From positions 2,914,001 through 2,978,000 of the forward strand of contig OY751486.1 in the NCBI GenBank assembly GCA_963565915.1: 64,000 nt of DNA, written 5' to 3'. Below, one piece after another: positions 1 through 10,908 of this stretch (its first letter is position 1; each line of letters opens with the position of its first letter). Source of the stretch: Entoloma clypeatum (lineage: Eukaryota > Basidiomycota > Agaricomycetes > Agaricales > Entolomataceae). The notes under the pieces are model-generated. The model saw nothing but the letters and a program-made list of their open reading frames with translations. It was not told the DNA's origin and did not search any database. Both the position numbers and the translations under genes were made by a program.

Positions 1-2057
1 GTGTGGCCAGGCGGAGTCTTGTTGTTTGATACCGTTGAATGAATCCTTATGGAACGGCCATATTTCGAAGCTGGCTCGTCTCCCGTTGTGCGCCTTCATC
101 ATACTCGCCAATTCCTACGAGGCGAGTTGGTTCAGACGCGAAAGCTTTTGTAAATTTGGTTGGTTGGCCCTACTTTTGCCTGTTTCTCGGTGTTGTCTAG
201 AAGCTTGCGCGTGAAACCTGTGACCGAGAGACTGGCCATTCTCCCTCTGGGGTCGGGAGGACTGGGAAGGTATCTCGATAAGCCTCGATCCTGTCAACCT
301 TGAGGAGTCTGGGAACGCACCTCGCCATCACCACTTCCCTATTTCCAGCTTTGAACAGCGTGAATGAATTTCTGTTAATCAAGGCATTAAGCACCTGCTT
401 CACCAACACAGGATTGACATGGAAACGCACGGATCGACTTCGCGTCCGTCCTCAATTGATTTGAAGAACTTTCTATAAATCGAAAAGACAAATAAACGCC
501 GCCTCTCCGGCACAGACAGAGGGTTGGAGGCACCTCTCGATTAGATCTCCGGCTTTGAGTATATTTCTGTGAGTTGGGAGGATAAGCGCTTGTTCCGTTT
601 ATCCAGAAGATTGGGAGGACTCACCCCGCTATTTCATATGAAGCATTCAAGCACACAAAGTCGGAATCACTATAGGTGGAAACGTTCAGCACCTAGTCTG
701 GTGATTCAAAAATTGGGAAACCTTTGTAGCGCCTCCAATGAGACAGGTAAGTGTCTGAGAGCGAAGGCCTCGTAGACATCCTGAAGAGACATCTGATCGG
801 AACCGCCAAAGAAAAACGGTACTAAATCCCTGCTCCCACTCGTCCTTGCAATCTCACGAAATTCGGAGAAGGGGTCCAGGGGGGAGATACCATAGTACCA
901 GAACGCGACTCCAACATATGACTGTCACAGATAAACGAATGTTCAGAACACTGGGATAATAAATACCTCTGGTTCGCCGTCCTTGAGATCATGTCGAAAT
1001 ACCATGAGAGCTACTGCCTCCGGGGGCGCTCCACTCTGGATGAACAAGAGCATAGCGTCCTTGATGAGACTGCTATATTCTTGGTTGAATTTATATGTGA
1101 AGATGTGGTCACGCTACATCAACTACCAGTCAGTGAGAGTCAGCCAATGCGACACGGAGACGAACCCTGCGGGCGTCATCGTAAGCCTGGAGAGTGAACT
1201 GTGTGACGACCCCGAAGTTATGTGCTCCTCCCTACCAATCAGGACGAATATGATCAGTATGGCCATATTATGGTGGTAGGGGGATCTGATCATACCTTAA
1301 GAGCCTTAAAAAGGTCAGGATTCTCTTGAGGGTTGGCGTTACGAAGATCTCTAGCACCCGGCACATGGACCTGGAACCCGACAATGTTGTCCATACCCAA
1401 TCCATACTTATTGGTCAGGAGGGAATAACCGCCACCCAAAAGCCATCCAGATACTCCAACCAAAGGATCTCCACCGACTACGCCCAGCCCCTGGCCAGAA
1501 GTAGCCTTTTCGAAATGGTCGTAGACCTCGCGCCAGGTGACACCCGACCCAACGTCGAGAGTCTTCTTTTCCTTGTGATATTTGATATTTTTAAATTGAT
1601 TCATAGAAATGAGGATGCCCTGGGGAGGAAGAATCTTCGGAATAGAAATATGACCTCCATTCTTGACCTGCGGGACCGCTCATGTGGATCGCTGAGATTT
1701 GATAATAAAGTGGGCTCAGACATACCGCGAATGGATATTTCTTCGCTGCAATAACTTCCATCTGAAATGGCCCAACATCAAATGGAACCATAAGTGCGAG
1801 ACTCCAAAATCGCTCACAATCGCACGTAAGTCACTCTCAGAACCTGGTTCCAGGACCAAGGCAGTGACATCCCTGATACCGTTCCCGAAGTAGTGATATA
1901 CGGCAGTTTCGTATTCTGGTGTTCCTGTGGACGATGATGATGGAGATTTTACATCTTTCGGAGAATACCAATCCATACCAGGCACACAGATATGGATTGT
2001 CCCTTGACGGAAATCATTCCCCGCGTCCTGGTTGAAGTCAAGGTCAGAATCGCACAT
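1..2057 (-). CDS. FAD-linked oxidase (berberine-bridge type), partial, multi-exon
   Basis: Minus-strand spliced gene that runs off the left edge. Exons I can place: from about 2057 (first ATG in frame, true start uncertain) to 1818, then 1726-1761, 1296-1667, 1166-1231, 967-1113, an exon ending at 921, and a last visible exon at 1-114. Introns are short (56-65 nt) with GT-AG ends. The spliced product reads through a typical FAD_binding_4 domain: LRAI-MEVIAAKKYPFA-VKNGGH, then the GWLLGGGYSLLTNKYGLGMDN stretch that holds the pyrophosphate and flavin, then KGGAHNFGVVTQF. The last exon has a SFEIWPFHKDSF / SAWPH stretch like the substrate domain of fungal BBE-like oxidases. Such enzymes are usually secreted and oxidise sugars or alcohols with FAD and O2. 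I could not resolve exons between 115 and about 700, nor a signal peptide. The canonical His of the first flavin motif lies in VKNGGH; the cysteine partner is not obvious. Confidence 0.8.
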
Positions 2058-3118
2058 CACTCCGCAGTAAGTCGGACTCTGTCCCGCGGACCAATCAGAA
2101 CGGGCGATAGGCGACAGAGCAAGTCAAACAGACGCACCACATCCATATCGAGATGATTTTTGTACTGGCGCAGGCTACAAGGATGGTTCTGCGTCAGCGA
2201 TATCGTGATCAGGAATTAATAGCGTACTGGGTCGAGTGATGATAGAGGTAAGCGGATAGGACCGAGAATGTTTGGGGTGAAAAGCGGTCGACTCTTTGTA
2301 TTCCTCCACCCACGACACGTGCAAGAGTCACGCGCAAGGAACTCGTAACATGAGGACATCATGCCACAGAATGCTGGACGAGCGGCTAGATAAAGACAGT
2401 CACCTGTTTATCCTCATAAATTCAAAGTCATCCACGGAGAAAATAAGGATTTCGAAGTGTCCAAGGCCCACCCCCGGACACCCATCTCGAGGACGTATAC
2501 CGCAATTCAGGTCCGCCAGGTCCAGTTCGCGTTCAAACCGGGTTCGAGAGTCAAAAAAATATGTTTTCACTGATCTCTTGCTCACTATTCCGAAACCCCC
2601 TCATACCCACCAACCCTTCCTCGACCGCTCCACATCACTCTCGGGATGCCCACGCAGAACCAGCTGTGTGGCGGGGACAGAGCCGGACTCGAGGCCCAGG
2701 AATGCGATGGCACACGTGATCTGCTGTTCGTGCTCGTGGAGAGAGGAGGGCCTCGAGCGCTGCGTGGACATTTGGCAAGGTGCGTGCGCTGCGTGAGGAC
2801 GCCTACAGTGGCGGTGTATGGGACCTCTGCATCGATGTCTGGAAGTGAAAGTGAGTGAGTGAGTGGCATAAATGATGAAAAGGTTGGTAAATGCCAACCA
2901 CGCGTTACACGTCGCCCTCGCAATAGACAAGGTGTAGTACACCTGGCATCCTTGGTCGAATCTTGACGAAGTTTTCATGAAAGCAGCTAACGCCGTGTGG
3001 GGCGTGTCGAACCCAAACCGGGGGTTGCTGGTGGTCGACATTCGCGGACATCGTCAAGAGCGCATACTAAATGATAACAAAAGATGTTCCTAGTTCTATT
3101 TATAGAACGAGGCTTTCA
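2058..3118. other. Intergenic stretch, no supported gene
   Basis: The open frames here (for example plus 2296-2796 and minus 2601-3041) are low-complexity, overlap each other on both strands and show no recognisable domain. The stretch probably holds the promoter of the oxidase at 1-2057, but I cannot point to a specific element. Confidence 0.4.
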
Positions 3119-3262
3119 GAGTACCGCTGGTCGGCCGATGTCCCGAAAACCGAGGACGTTCCGGAACCCGAAATTTCGAACATAGCCGAGCCAGCCGGAC
3201 ATAGCCGAACAAGGGGGTGGCGGGACCGGATCCTGTGACCGGGGGTATGTCCAGCCGGCCGA
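3119..3262. repeat. Copy of a dispersed GGATCC/ATGTCCAG repeat
   Basis: The stretch 3225-3262 has the word order GGATCC, GACCGGGGG, TATGTCCAG, CGGCC, which resembles 60638-60680 (GGATCC, GACCTCTGACGGGG, ATGTCCAGGG, TGGCC) and the inverted copy near 59740-59785. No coding potential. Similarity was judged by eye and the element's boundaries are unknown. From 3263 to 3531 I see nothing recognisable. Confidence 0.35.
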
Positions 3263-3531
3263 AAAAAATAATTCTGACATACCAAAATCAATGATGATAT
3301 GCGCTCCAGAGCACCAGATCAGACCCACCTACCACATACAATGCAGAAACGAGCTGGGAAGGTAATAATGCCATTGTTGAGGTTGTTGAATGGTGATGTT
3401 CAAGTTGATCAACCTATCTCACATGATCTCTCAGGTGACATTGGTTGTGAGAGTGGGCTGGCTTCGACATGTCAGAAACAGCATGTGGGGGGTTTGAACT
3501 TGGGTTTGAGGTTTGACTCGGAGGTTTGGAG

Positions 3532-3872
3532 TGTTGAACATATTCTCAGATATGTAACATCACATGCTTGTCACAAATGTGACTGTAAGTCACCATTACC
3601 ATATATGTGAGTTTATGGTACAGCCACAGAAACAGGACTCTGTTTATACATTGTTTGTACGGTCCGTGCGCATTACAGATTTGTATAAATACCCATGTAT
3701 TTCTACCAGTGAATCTTAACTCTTGAACCCCCAGTTCTCTGAGACATTCTTAGCTAGTCAGCCTCTTAGTTACTCAACTAACGTCTCTTTACCAGGTCAG
3801 TGCAGCTTCCATATGCCTGAGTACCGCTATGTCTTGAGTGCCCTTTGGGCAGCCTACATTGGTTACTTCATA
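3532..3872 (+). repeat. Copia-type LTR (L), promoter-bearing
   Basis: Begins TGTTGAACA, like the LTR of element G, and ends ACTTCATA just before a Copia-type primer-binding site (GGTTATGGGCCC, 3874-3885). A TATA box (TATAAATA, 3684-3691) sits in the expected place. No matching second LTR or Copia gene follows, so this is a truncated 5' end. The left boundary is less certain than the right because no target-site duplication can be tested. Confidence 0.5.
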
Positions 3873-3873
3873 A

Positions 3874-3885
3874 GGTTATGGGCCC
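3874..3885 (+). promoter_or_regulatory. Primer-binding site for half initiator tRNA-Met (L)
   Basis: GGTTATGGGCCC is complementary to the anticodon arm (GGGCCCATAACC) of initiator tRNA-Met, not to its 3' end. The same site follows the LTRs of E, G and J in this window. Drosophila copia and several yeast Ty5-like elements are known to use such an internally cleaved tRNA. Confidence 0.6.
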
Positions 3886-4098
3886 TGGCCCTAGTGTTGC
3901 CGCAACTTGGCGAGCTGAACCACGGCTTCAAAAGCCATGACTGCAAAAGTCACAGCTCGAGAAGCCATGGCTCAGGGTCTTAATTGACTCGGTTCGGCTG
4001 CAAGACCGCCTTGGACCGGCTGGGAGTCACAGAGCCGATGGGTCCCCCCCCGAACAGGGACTTACCTGTCTTGTAACCATTTCAGATACTGAGTAGTC

Positions 4099-4124
4099 TA
4101 TATATATATATATATATATATATA
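4099..4124. repeat. (TA)n microsatellite
   Basis: Uninterrupted run of TA dinucleotides, 13 units, in the region after the L primer-binding site. Confidence 0.95.
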
Positions 4125-4379
4125 TTACAGTACTCAAATCTGCCTGCACTGATGGTGCCAACGAGTGGCGGGCGCAGCACATGCCATTCTTGCATGCCCT
4201 GCAGTGCTGTTGTGTTTCATCAGTGGTGTTCTTGCGTGCCGTTGGTGTCTGAGGGTTCAGTTCGGTTCAGTTTTTTGCCTCTGAAAGGCATGGACCGAGA
4301 CCGAGACTGGTCTTTCAAAACTGCAGAATGGCAAAAGACCAGACCGGTCCATTGGACCCACAGAGGGTGGACCGAGCAT

Positions 4380-4880
4380 GCAAAGGGAGGGTGTTGGCGT
4401 GAGTTGGAGGGTGTTGAGTGCCAGTGGACGCTGTTGGGCGCTAGAGGGGGCCGTTGGGCTTGAAGGAAGGGCGTTGCATGCAAAAGGAGGGCGTTAGTGC
4501 AAGTTGGAGGGCGGTGTGCATGAAGGAAGGGCATTGGGCGCCAGTGGATGCCATTAGACACTAGAGGGGGCCGTTGGGCTTGAAGAAAGGGTGTTGTGTG
4601 GGAAAGGAGAGTGTTGGAGGGCGTTGCATGTGAAGGAAGGGCATTGGGTGCTAGAGGGGGCCGTTGGGCAGGAGAGGGGGCCGTTGGGTGCGAAGAGATG
4701 CCATTGGGTGTGAAATGGGGTGTTAGACACGGGTTGTGGCAGTTGGACATGAGGGGTGGCTGTTGGGCTCAAATGGAGGGCATTGGGTGCAACTGGACGC
4801 CATTCAGCACGAAAGGGGACCATTGGGCACTAGAGAGGCCCATGTGGCATGAATGGTGGCCATTGGGTGGAAGTGGTGGC
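4380..4880. repeat. Degenerate 20-bp minisatellite
   Basis: About 24 head-to-tail units of 20 bp with a core like CGTTGGGC(N)4-5GAAGGAGGG. Three units make 60 bp, so every frame translates to a 20-residue repeat; the long open frames on both strands here (4220-4750 minus, 4152-4463 plus, 4596-4964 plus) are a by-product of that periodicity. The array ends six bases before the LTR of Gypsy-A fragment F. Confidence 0.75.
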
Positions 4881-4885
4881 CAGAT

Positions 4886-5243
4886 TGTTATGCTTAACAA
4901 ACCGTTCCAAGGTTCAGGCAGAGTATGCAGGAAGTGGGAAGGTGAAGAGCAATGTGATTGCTAAATCTAAGGAATGTAGCTATGGTACATGAGGTTTATA
5001 TAGTACTGACTATGAGTGGTAGCGAATGAGTCAGTAACTGTGGAAGGCAGTGCATATGAGTAAGGCGACTGCAGACTGAGTAATACTACTGCAGAGCTGA
5101 GTAAGGCTACTGCGGACTGAGTCATACTGGGAATCTAAGAGAATGAAAGTAGCTATTAGACATAGTGTATTCCTAAGAGGGTGCCGAGTCGGGATGATAA
5201 GTAAAAGTGATGATGTGGTCCACATACCATAGAGTCTGTAACA
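4886..5243 (-). repeat. 3' LTR of F (Gypsy-A)
   Basis: 358 bp, TGTTATGCTTAAC...GTCTGTAACA. It aligns along its length with the LTRs of C, D and A and contains the same ATTGCTAAATCT stretch (minus sense AGATTTAGCAAT) used for self-priming. Confidence 0.9.
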
Positions 5244-5287
5244 TGTTCCCCCCTTCAAGCTCTGTGAGCTCAAAGAGTCATTGTCCC

Positions 5288-5598
5288 TGTTGAAGTTCCA
5301 CCTGGGCGCTAGCCATAGGCGTACTGAGCAACACAGCTACAGTGTGGAAGTACTCTACTTAACCATTCTAGCCACTTACATGGTTTGGGAGGGTGAGGCT
5401 AGTGAGAGCGGTTGAGGCGGATAAGAGCGATGGAGCTGGTTAAGAGTCAAGAGACAACTTGTTGATATTGACAGTTTCCTGGTCTTATATACCGTACTAC
5501 TGTTTGTACCAACCAAATAAGTATGTAATTGAAGATGTGTAAAGGTCACGTGATGTAATCTAATCTAATCTAATCTACGTGATGGAAAAGTTTCAACA
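5288..5598 (-). repeat. 3' LTR of Copia E
   Basis: 311 bp, near-identical to 10598-10908; holds a (TAATC)4 tandem at about 5557-5577 shared by both LTRs. Confidence 0.93.
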
Positions 5599-5652
5599 CC
5601 CCCCCATATTTAGTACATACTTCTAAATACATCTTACTTTTTCCCATATAGG

Positions 5653-6097
5653 TACAGTGACTCAAAAAATTGATTCAATGCTTGACACTTTTTGAATATC
5701 TGTTGAATAACTTTGTATCTGATATAAATAATACCAGGATGTTGGTATATGGAAGGAAGCATTTGATTGGGGCCATCCATCAAAAAGACAATTATGTAAT
5801 TCCGATTGGTATCTATGGCGATATTATCAGTGTAAAACAGGAACTCATTGAATCAATTATTTGAGGGGGTACCAGAAATATCAGAATCTGATGCTCCACT
5901 GATTCTATAGCAACCAATGAGTGACAAATAGTTGCTATAGTGATGCTACCTTTGATTGGACCTGGACTGAAGGTATTTAAGCAGTCCAAATGCTCTCAGA
6001 ATATTTCAAATTCAACATGTGCCCCATCTCCTCCGCTCAGAAGAAAAACATCCTTTCTCTGGCCGCCAATAGTCATTCCACCTGCTCTGTTGCATCT
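5653..6097 (+). repeat. Left long inverted repeat of the Tc1-like element
   Basis: Inverted copy of 6830-7273. Includes a duplicate of the transposase N-terminal coding region (Asn-x-His-Ser-Thr...Ala-Ser-Ser), so the element's 3' end was replaced by its own 5' end. Confidence 0.85.
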
Positions 6098-6099
6098 TC

Positions 6100-6925
6100 A
6101 TATCTGGAGACTATGAAGGCCAATCCAGGACCACAATTTCTTGCTTCTCCATCCAGTTTATAGCCTTGTTGGAGATGTGCTTGGGGTTATTGTCCTGCTA
6201 AAAAATTACTGTCTCTTCAAAAATTCCACTTTCATCTATGCTGGGCAGCAAGTGACCCTCCAGAATGGCCACATACTGATCACCACCCATCCTCCCCTCA
6301 ACCTCTGCAAGTTTCCCAACTCCATTCCATTCCATACAGCCCCATACTATGATGTTTCCACCTCAAAACTTCAGTGTTTCCTCCACCTCTCCTTCAATCA
6401 ACCCCTCTCCTTTCTTTTTCCAGACCCACTGCTTCCCATCTGACCCAAATCTGTTGATTTTTGTCTCATCTGATCAAATAACCCTCTTACAGTCCTCCAC
6501 AGTCCACTCCTTGTACTTGAGAGCAAAGGCCAACCATTGCTTGTGATGTGCCAATTTGAGGTATGTTTTTTTTTTCTTTGTTTCTGCCTTGAACTCATTC
6601 CTTTTGAGGGGATTTCTGATGGTGTGTGAGGAGACAGGGCTGGGAATGGTGGTATTGATGTGGTTGGTGGCCTCCACAGTATTGGCAGCCTTGCCAGTTG
6701 TAATTTGTTGAATCACTGCATGATGAGCAATAGTGAATACTTGGAAGTACGACGAGCAGAAGAAGTTTGGCAATTGGAAACAAGGTCCTGGAGCACTCTG
6801 GATACAGTAGGCTGACTGATACCCAGGCTAGATGCAATAGAGTGGGTGGAATGATCATTGGAGGCCAGAAAAATGATGTTTTTCTTCTGAAAAAAGAAAA
6901 TAGGTGCATGTTGAATTTGAAACAT
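6100..6925 (-). pseudogene. Tc1-family DDE transposase, truncated
   Basis: Minus-strand pieces in shifting frames. N-terminal helix-turn-helix (NDHSTHSIASSLGISQPTVS, about 6815-6875), second DNA-binding part with RNPLKRNEFKAETKKK, then the DDE core: WSDETKINRFGSDGKQWVWK with the first Asp, IMVWGCMEWNGVG, and QDNNPKHISNKAINWM with the second Asp. The frame reaches VVLDWPS and stops; the block that should carry the final Asp/Glu (normally SPDLNPIEN-like) is cut off where the left inverted arm begins. At least two in-frame stops are also present. Tc1 transposases cut and paste at TA sites; this copy cannot make an active enzyme. Confidence 0.8.
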
Positions 6926-7273
6926 CCTCAGGGCATTTTGACTGCTTAAATACCTTCAGTCCAGGTCCAATCAAAGGTAGCATCACTATAGCAATTATTT
7001 GTCACTCATTGGTTGCTACAGAATCAGTGGAGCATCAGATTCTGATATTTCTGATACCCCCTCAAATAATTGATTCAATGAGTTCCTGTTTTAAACTGAT
7101 CATATCTCCATGGATACTAATTGGGATTACATAATTGTTCTTTTGATGGATGGCCCTGATCAAATGCTTCCTTCCATATACCAACATTCTGGTATTATTC
7201 ATATCAGATACAAAGTTATTCAACAGATATTCAAAAAGTGTCAAACATTGAATCAATTTTTTGAGTCACTGTA
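6830..7273 (-). repeat. Right long inverted repeat of the Tc1-like element
   Basis: Partner of 5653-6097. Carries the start of the minus-strand transposase and the ATTGATTCAATG palindrome present in both arms. Confidence 0.85.
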
Positions 7274-7289
7274 CTTTTTTCGTCTAGTT

Positions 7290-8545
7290 TTTAAGTAATC
7301 CAAAGTATGGGATAAACTTGCTAAAGAGGACTTTCCCCAGATTCTTAGTTAAAAGATCTGCAGGGTTATTCACTCCTTCAATGAATTCAACCGTAATGAT
7401 GCCTTCGGATACTTTTTCTCTGACGAAGTGGAATCACACGTCGATGTGCTTGGACCGCTTTTCAGTTACAGGGTTGGATGCAATAAAGACGGAGCCATTG
7501 TTATCTCCATAGATCGGGACTGATCTGATCTGCATCCCAAGTTCGGCAAGCATGCTTCTAAGCCATGTCACTGCACGACTGCAATCTGATAGCACCATAT
7601 ATTCTGCTTCCATGGAAGAGAGGGCAATGGTTTTTTGCGCCGATGAAACCCATGTCACTGCTCCAGATGCCAGCGATACGAAGTAACCAGTGGTGGATTT
7701 CCTGGTGTTTTCGTCTGACGCCCAATTGGAATCTGTGAATGCGTAGATTCCTTTCCCAGAATCACCATCGTACATGATCACGTAATTTTTTGTTGCCTTC
7801 AAATATCTGCAAATATCCCTGGCCACTTCTAAATGGCGCTTGGTAGGGTTTGTGGAGAATTGAGACATTTTGATCACGGCGAAACAAATGTCGGGTCTTG
7901 TCCCGATCATTAAGTACAATAGTGATCCGATGACGGATTGGTACTTGGATCTGAGTTCTGCATTGGGTTCATCTTCAGACTTCATGAGTTTGTAGCCCGT
8001 TGGGAGTGGGGTATGGGTGGCATTAGATTCACTCATCCCCATGCGTGCGAGAATTTTCTCAAGATAGGGTACTTGATCAATGAAGATCCTTTTCCCACAT
8101 TGCCTTATTTGGATCGAGAGAAATTCTTTTGATTCCCCATCAGGGACTAGGTGTCCTAGGTCCCTACATTCCCATGTTGTCATGAAGGCCTTCTTCTTTT
8201 CTAGCGTGTATTCCCAGTTTGTGCCGAGAAAAGCAGAGTCATCAACATAAATGACGGCGATTACAGTTTCCCCTTTGGTACTTGTGTGAATAAAAACTCC
8301 CGCATCGGAGTGAAGCCGGACAAAGCCGAGCTTTTTCATGGAGGAATCGAGTTCCCTCCACCAGGCTAATGCGGCCTGCTTGAGTCCGTATAGGGCTTTG
8401 TATAGTCAGTACACGAGGTGTTCTTTCCCTTTTACTATGTAACCCTCTGGCTGTCGCATGTAAATTACCTCACAGAGTGTTCCATAGAGGAAGGCTGCTG
8501 AGACGTCCAAGAGTGTCATGAACCACCCTTCAAGGGCTGTCAATG
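7290..8545 (-). pseudogene. Copia E reverse transcriptase and RNase H
   Basis: Minus-strand frame corresponding to the RVT_2 domain and RNase H of Copia pol. It enters at the middle of RT (LLDVSAAFLYGTLCE), continues through LYKALYGLKQA, AVIYVDDSAF (YVDD catalytic pair) and GSLLYLMIGTRPDI, then RNase H with YAFTDSNWASDENTRKSTTG, SSMEAEYM and YGDNNGSVFIASNPV, ending in the usual C-terminal NNPADLLTK block. One in-frame stop at about 8405 (after KEHLVY). The catalytic residues seen are intact but the N-terminal fingers and the whole integrase are missing. Confidence 0.88.
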
Positions 8546-10231
8546 CCATGGGTTTTTATTTCCCCATTTAGGGTATGCCGTACTGGAACGGCCCCAACTC
8601 TGAGAATTTCCAGTTTCTTTCCCTTTGCAGCTGTTTGGACAAATCGCTTAGCCTTGAGAGGCCTGTAGTACGCAAAGTCTTTAAACTCATGGGTAAAGTG
8701 TAATGATGCGCCGGAATCTAAGATCCACTGAGCGCATTCTTTCTCTTTGCAGTGTGTGCAGGACGCGAAATGTTTGATATATTTTTTGTACAGATCATCA
8801 CTAAAGAGATCTATACTGTCTGCATTGGTACTAGCTAATATATGTTCAAACGTCTGTGCGTGATTATTAGTGTTTCCCATTTGGTCAAGTTTGAGAGAAG
8901 GATGTGATGAACCGTCAAGTTCGATCAGCCCATCTTCGAATTGTTCTGGCCCCATCCGCTTGCTTTGATGGTCTATGTCCATCATCCTGAGCGAGTCATC
9001 CAAGGGTGGAGTGACTCGACGCTGCTTGGATGGTCTTCCATCTTCTTCTGGGATAATTGTATCCAGAATTCGAAGGTTTGACCCTGAGGGACAAGCACCA
9101 ATGTTCTGTGCAAGTTTGCGGATGTGATCGTTCTTTTTCCACATGGACGGTTTCCAGATGGAAGCCCGGTGTACTGAGAAGGAGGGGGGTTCATGTGTTG
9201 CAGGAGCGACTGCATTTTTCCGGAATTGGGCTGTGCGGTACTTGTCATTTTCCCACGGCCAGTGATGGTGGTGAAGGACGGTGCCGGAAGAGGAGGGAAG
9301 TGGATGGCGGGAGCAACAAACTCAACCGTTTCTTCCACATGGTCGGACGTGTTGTCCGCAGTGTTGGCGCTTTTCTTCTGGTTGCGCCAGCATCCTTTTC
9401 CCTTCTTCTTTTCAAAAGCGGTACTAGGGTCGGTCGAGTTAGGCTGCTCGTCAGCGTCGTTCTGTGAGGTACTCGGCTTTTGCTGCTTTTCCCATTTGGG
9501 GTCCTGCCCCTTGCGCTTTGTCCCGGAAATTTTCTTGGCCTGCTCATTGGACATATGAGTAGACCCGACGGAATACTTGCGCCTGTATTCCGAAATGATG
9601 CTTTTGGCAACTCCTTTCCACGTGAAGTTGTCAGCATCGTACACCTGGAAGCGAGTGGTGGAGAGCGAGGACCACGCATCAGGGATGGCATTGGCGAGGA
9701 TCATTGCTTGCATCATGTCGGGCACGTCGAACTTCGACTCGCTGAGACGAGCAAAGAGTGACCCCAGGCGCTCGATTTCAGGCACGGGGTCGGGTCCAGA
9801 TAGTTTGAAGATAGCGGCGGCCTTGAAGTCGCCGAAAATGATGGCGGGGATACCTTGGCATAGGCATCTTTCAATGTTGTCCATGCGTTAAGCGCTGATG
9901 TGCTGTCCTTGATGTGGCGTCTGATCGCCTCAGAGACCTTCAGGCGTATCGCCCCGAGAGCTATGTCGTCGTCCCTGATCCAGGCTTTCTCTTCCTTGCG
10001 GAAGCCGGGCTGGTCGACCATAGTAGCCAGCACAGGGGGAGCAGCAGCAGTGGCCCCAGGGGTGGAGACCGTGGTGGTGAAGTCGGCGATGACAGGGCGG
10101 GTGATGTCGCCAGAAACAAGGCGCCAGACCCCTTGATGGAGGAGGTAGGACTTCATCCTTTCGGCCCAGCTTTGGTAGTCAATGCCGTCGAAGGGGGTGA
10201 TGATGTCAAGAGCAGAGCAAGAGGTAGACAT
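8530..10231 (-). pseudogene. Copia E gag and protease
   Basis: Starts at ATG 10231 (MSTSCSALDIITPFDGIDYQ), a UBN2-type Copia gag with YQSWAERMKSYLLHQGVW. Two frameshifts (about 9800 and 9060) break it into three overlapping frames. The middle part covers capsid and a lysine-rich linker; the last part carries the protease motif WILDSGASLHFT. No CCHC zinc knuckle is evident. After VRHTLNGEIKTHG the frame ends at the deletion junction that removed the integrase. Confidence 0.82.
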
Positions 10232-10585
10232 TGTTAATGAATCTGAAAAAGGTTTTTTCCCAATCAGTGATAATGAATTTTGATTTGAGAAAACAAGTAA
10301 ATGATTCCTTATGACATATTCCCTTCAGGATTAGCGGTCATGGGAAAAAACCCTTTTTGTGTGTCAGAAGTGTATGAGGTACGATCGACTTTTCCACATG
10401 ATGTGTACTAAGTTAATCCCCTTAGGGACGCTTCATGACAGGTACTTGTCGTAATGACGTTCCCAGGTTCATATGTGAAGAAGTATGACTCAGAACCTAG
10501 ATCTTGTGATCGGTTCTCTTGTCAACCAGGGTAGAGTGGGCAGGTACTTGCTGTTGCCAGCGTTCCCAAGTCCCTCTGCTATCCG

Positions 10586-10597
10586 GGGCCCATAACC
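10586..10597 (-). promoter_or_regulatory. Primer-binding site of Copia E (half initiator tRNA)
   Basis: Minus sense GGTTATGGGCCC directly after the 5' LTR. Complementary to the initiator tRNA-Met anticodon arm. Confidence 0.75.
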
Positions 10598-10908
10598 TGT
10601 TGAAGTTCCACCTGGGCGCTAGCCACAGGCGTACTGAGCAACACAGCTACAGTGTGGAAGTACTCTACTTAACCGTTCTAGCCACTTACGTGGTTTGGGA
10701 GGGTGAGGCTAGTGAGAGCGGTTGAGGCGGATAAGAGCGATGGAGCTGGTTAAGAGTCAAGAGACAACTTGTTGATATTGACAGTTTCCTGGTCTTATAT
10801 ACCGTACTACTGTTTGTACCAACCAAATAAGTATGTAATTGAAGATGTGTAAAGGTCATGTGATGTAATCTAATCTAATCTAATCTACGTGATGGAAAAG
10901 TTTCAACA
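10598..10908 (-). repeat. 5' LTR of Copia E
   Basis: 311 bp, TGTTGAAG...TTTCAACA in plus orientation; followed on the right by the TSD GTCCC. Confidence 0.93.

Larger units (their letters stand above)
5653..7273 (-). mobile_element. Tc1-like transposon with 445-bp inverted repeats, defective
   Basis: Ends TACAGTGACTCAAAAAATTG, inverted at both termini, bounded by TA dinucleotides as expected for Tc1/mariner. The inverted arms are unusually long (5653-6097 and 6830-7273, about 92% alike by eye) because the left arm is an inverted copy of the 5' end of the transposase gene. Inserted in Copia E between RNase H and the 3' LTR. Confidence 0.85.
5288..10908 (-). mobile_element. Ty1/Copia element E, integrase-deleted
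   Basis: Two 311-bp LTRs (5288-5598, 10598-10908) starting TGTTGAAG and ending TTTCAACA flank gag, protease, reverse transcriptase and RNase H on the minus strand. TSD GTCCC on both sides. The primer-binding site lies just inside the right LTR (minus GGTTATGGGCCCC) and a G7 polypurine tract (complement of 5599-5605) abuts the left LTR. No integrase is present: the frame goes from the protease (8630s) directly into mid reverse transcriptase at about 8540. A Tc1-like element sits between RNase H and the 3' LTR. Confidence 0.93.

Noticed and set aside
2296..3041. Overlapping open frames of 146-166 codons
   Set aside because: Low complexity on both strands, no domain, no intron-exon logic.
4152..4964. 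Repeat-containing proteins on both strands
   Set aside because: All long frames arise from a 20-bp tandem repeat; three units equal 20 codons in any frame.
5560..5577. Short CRISPR-like or telomeric repeat (TAATC)4
   Set aside because: A four-unit microsatellite present in both LTRs of Copia E; part of the LTR.
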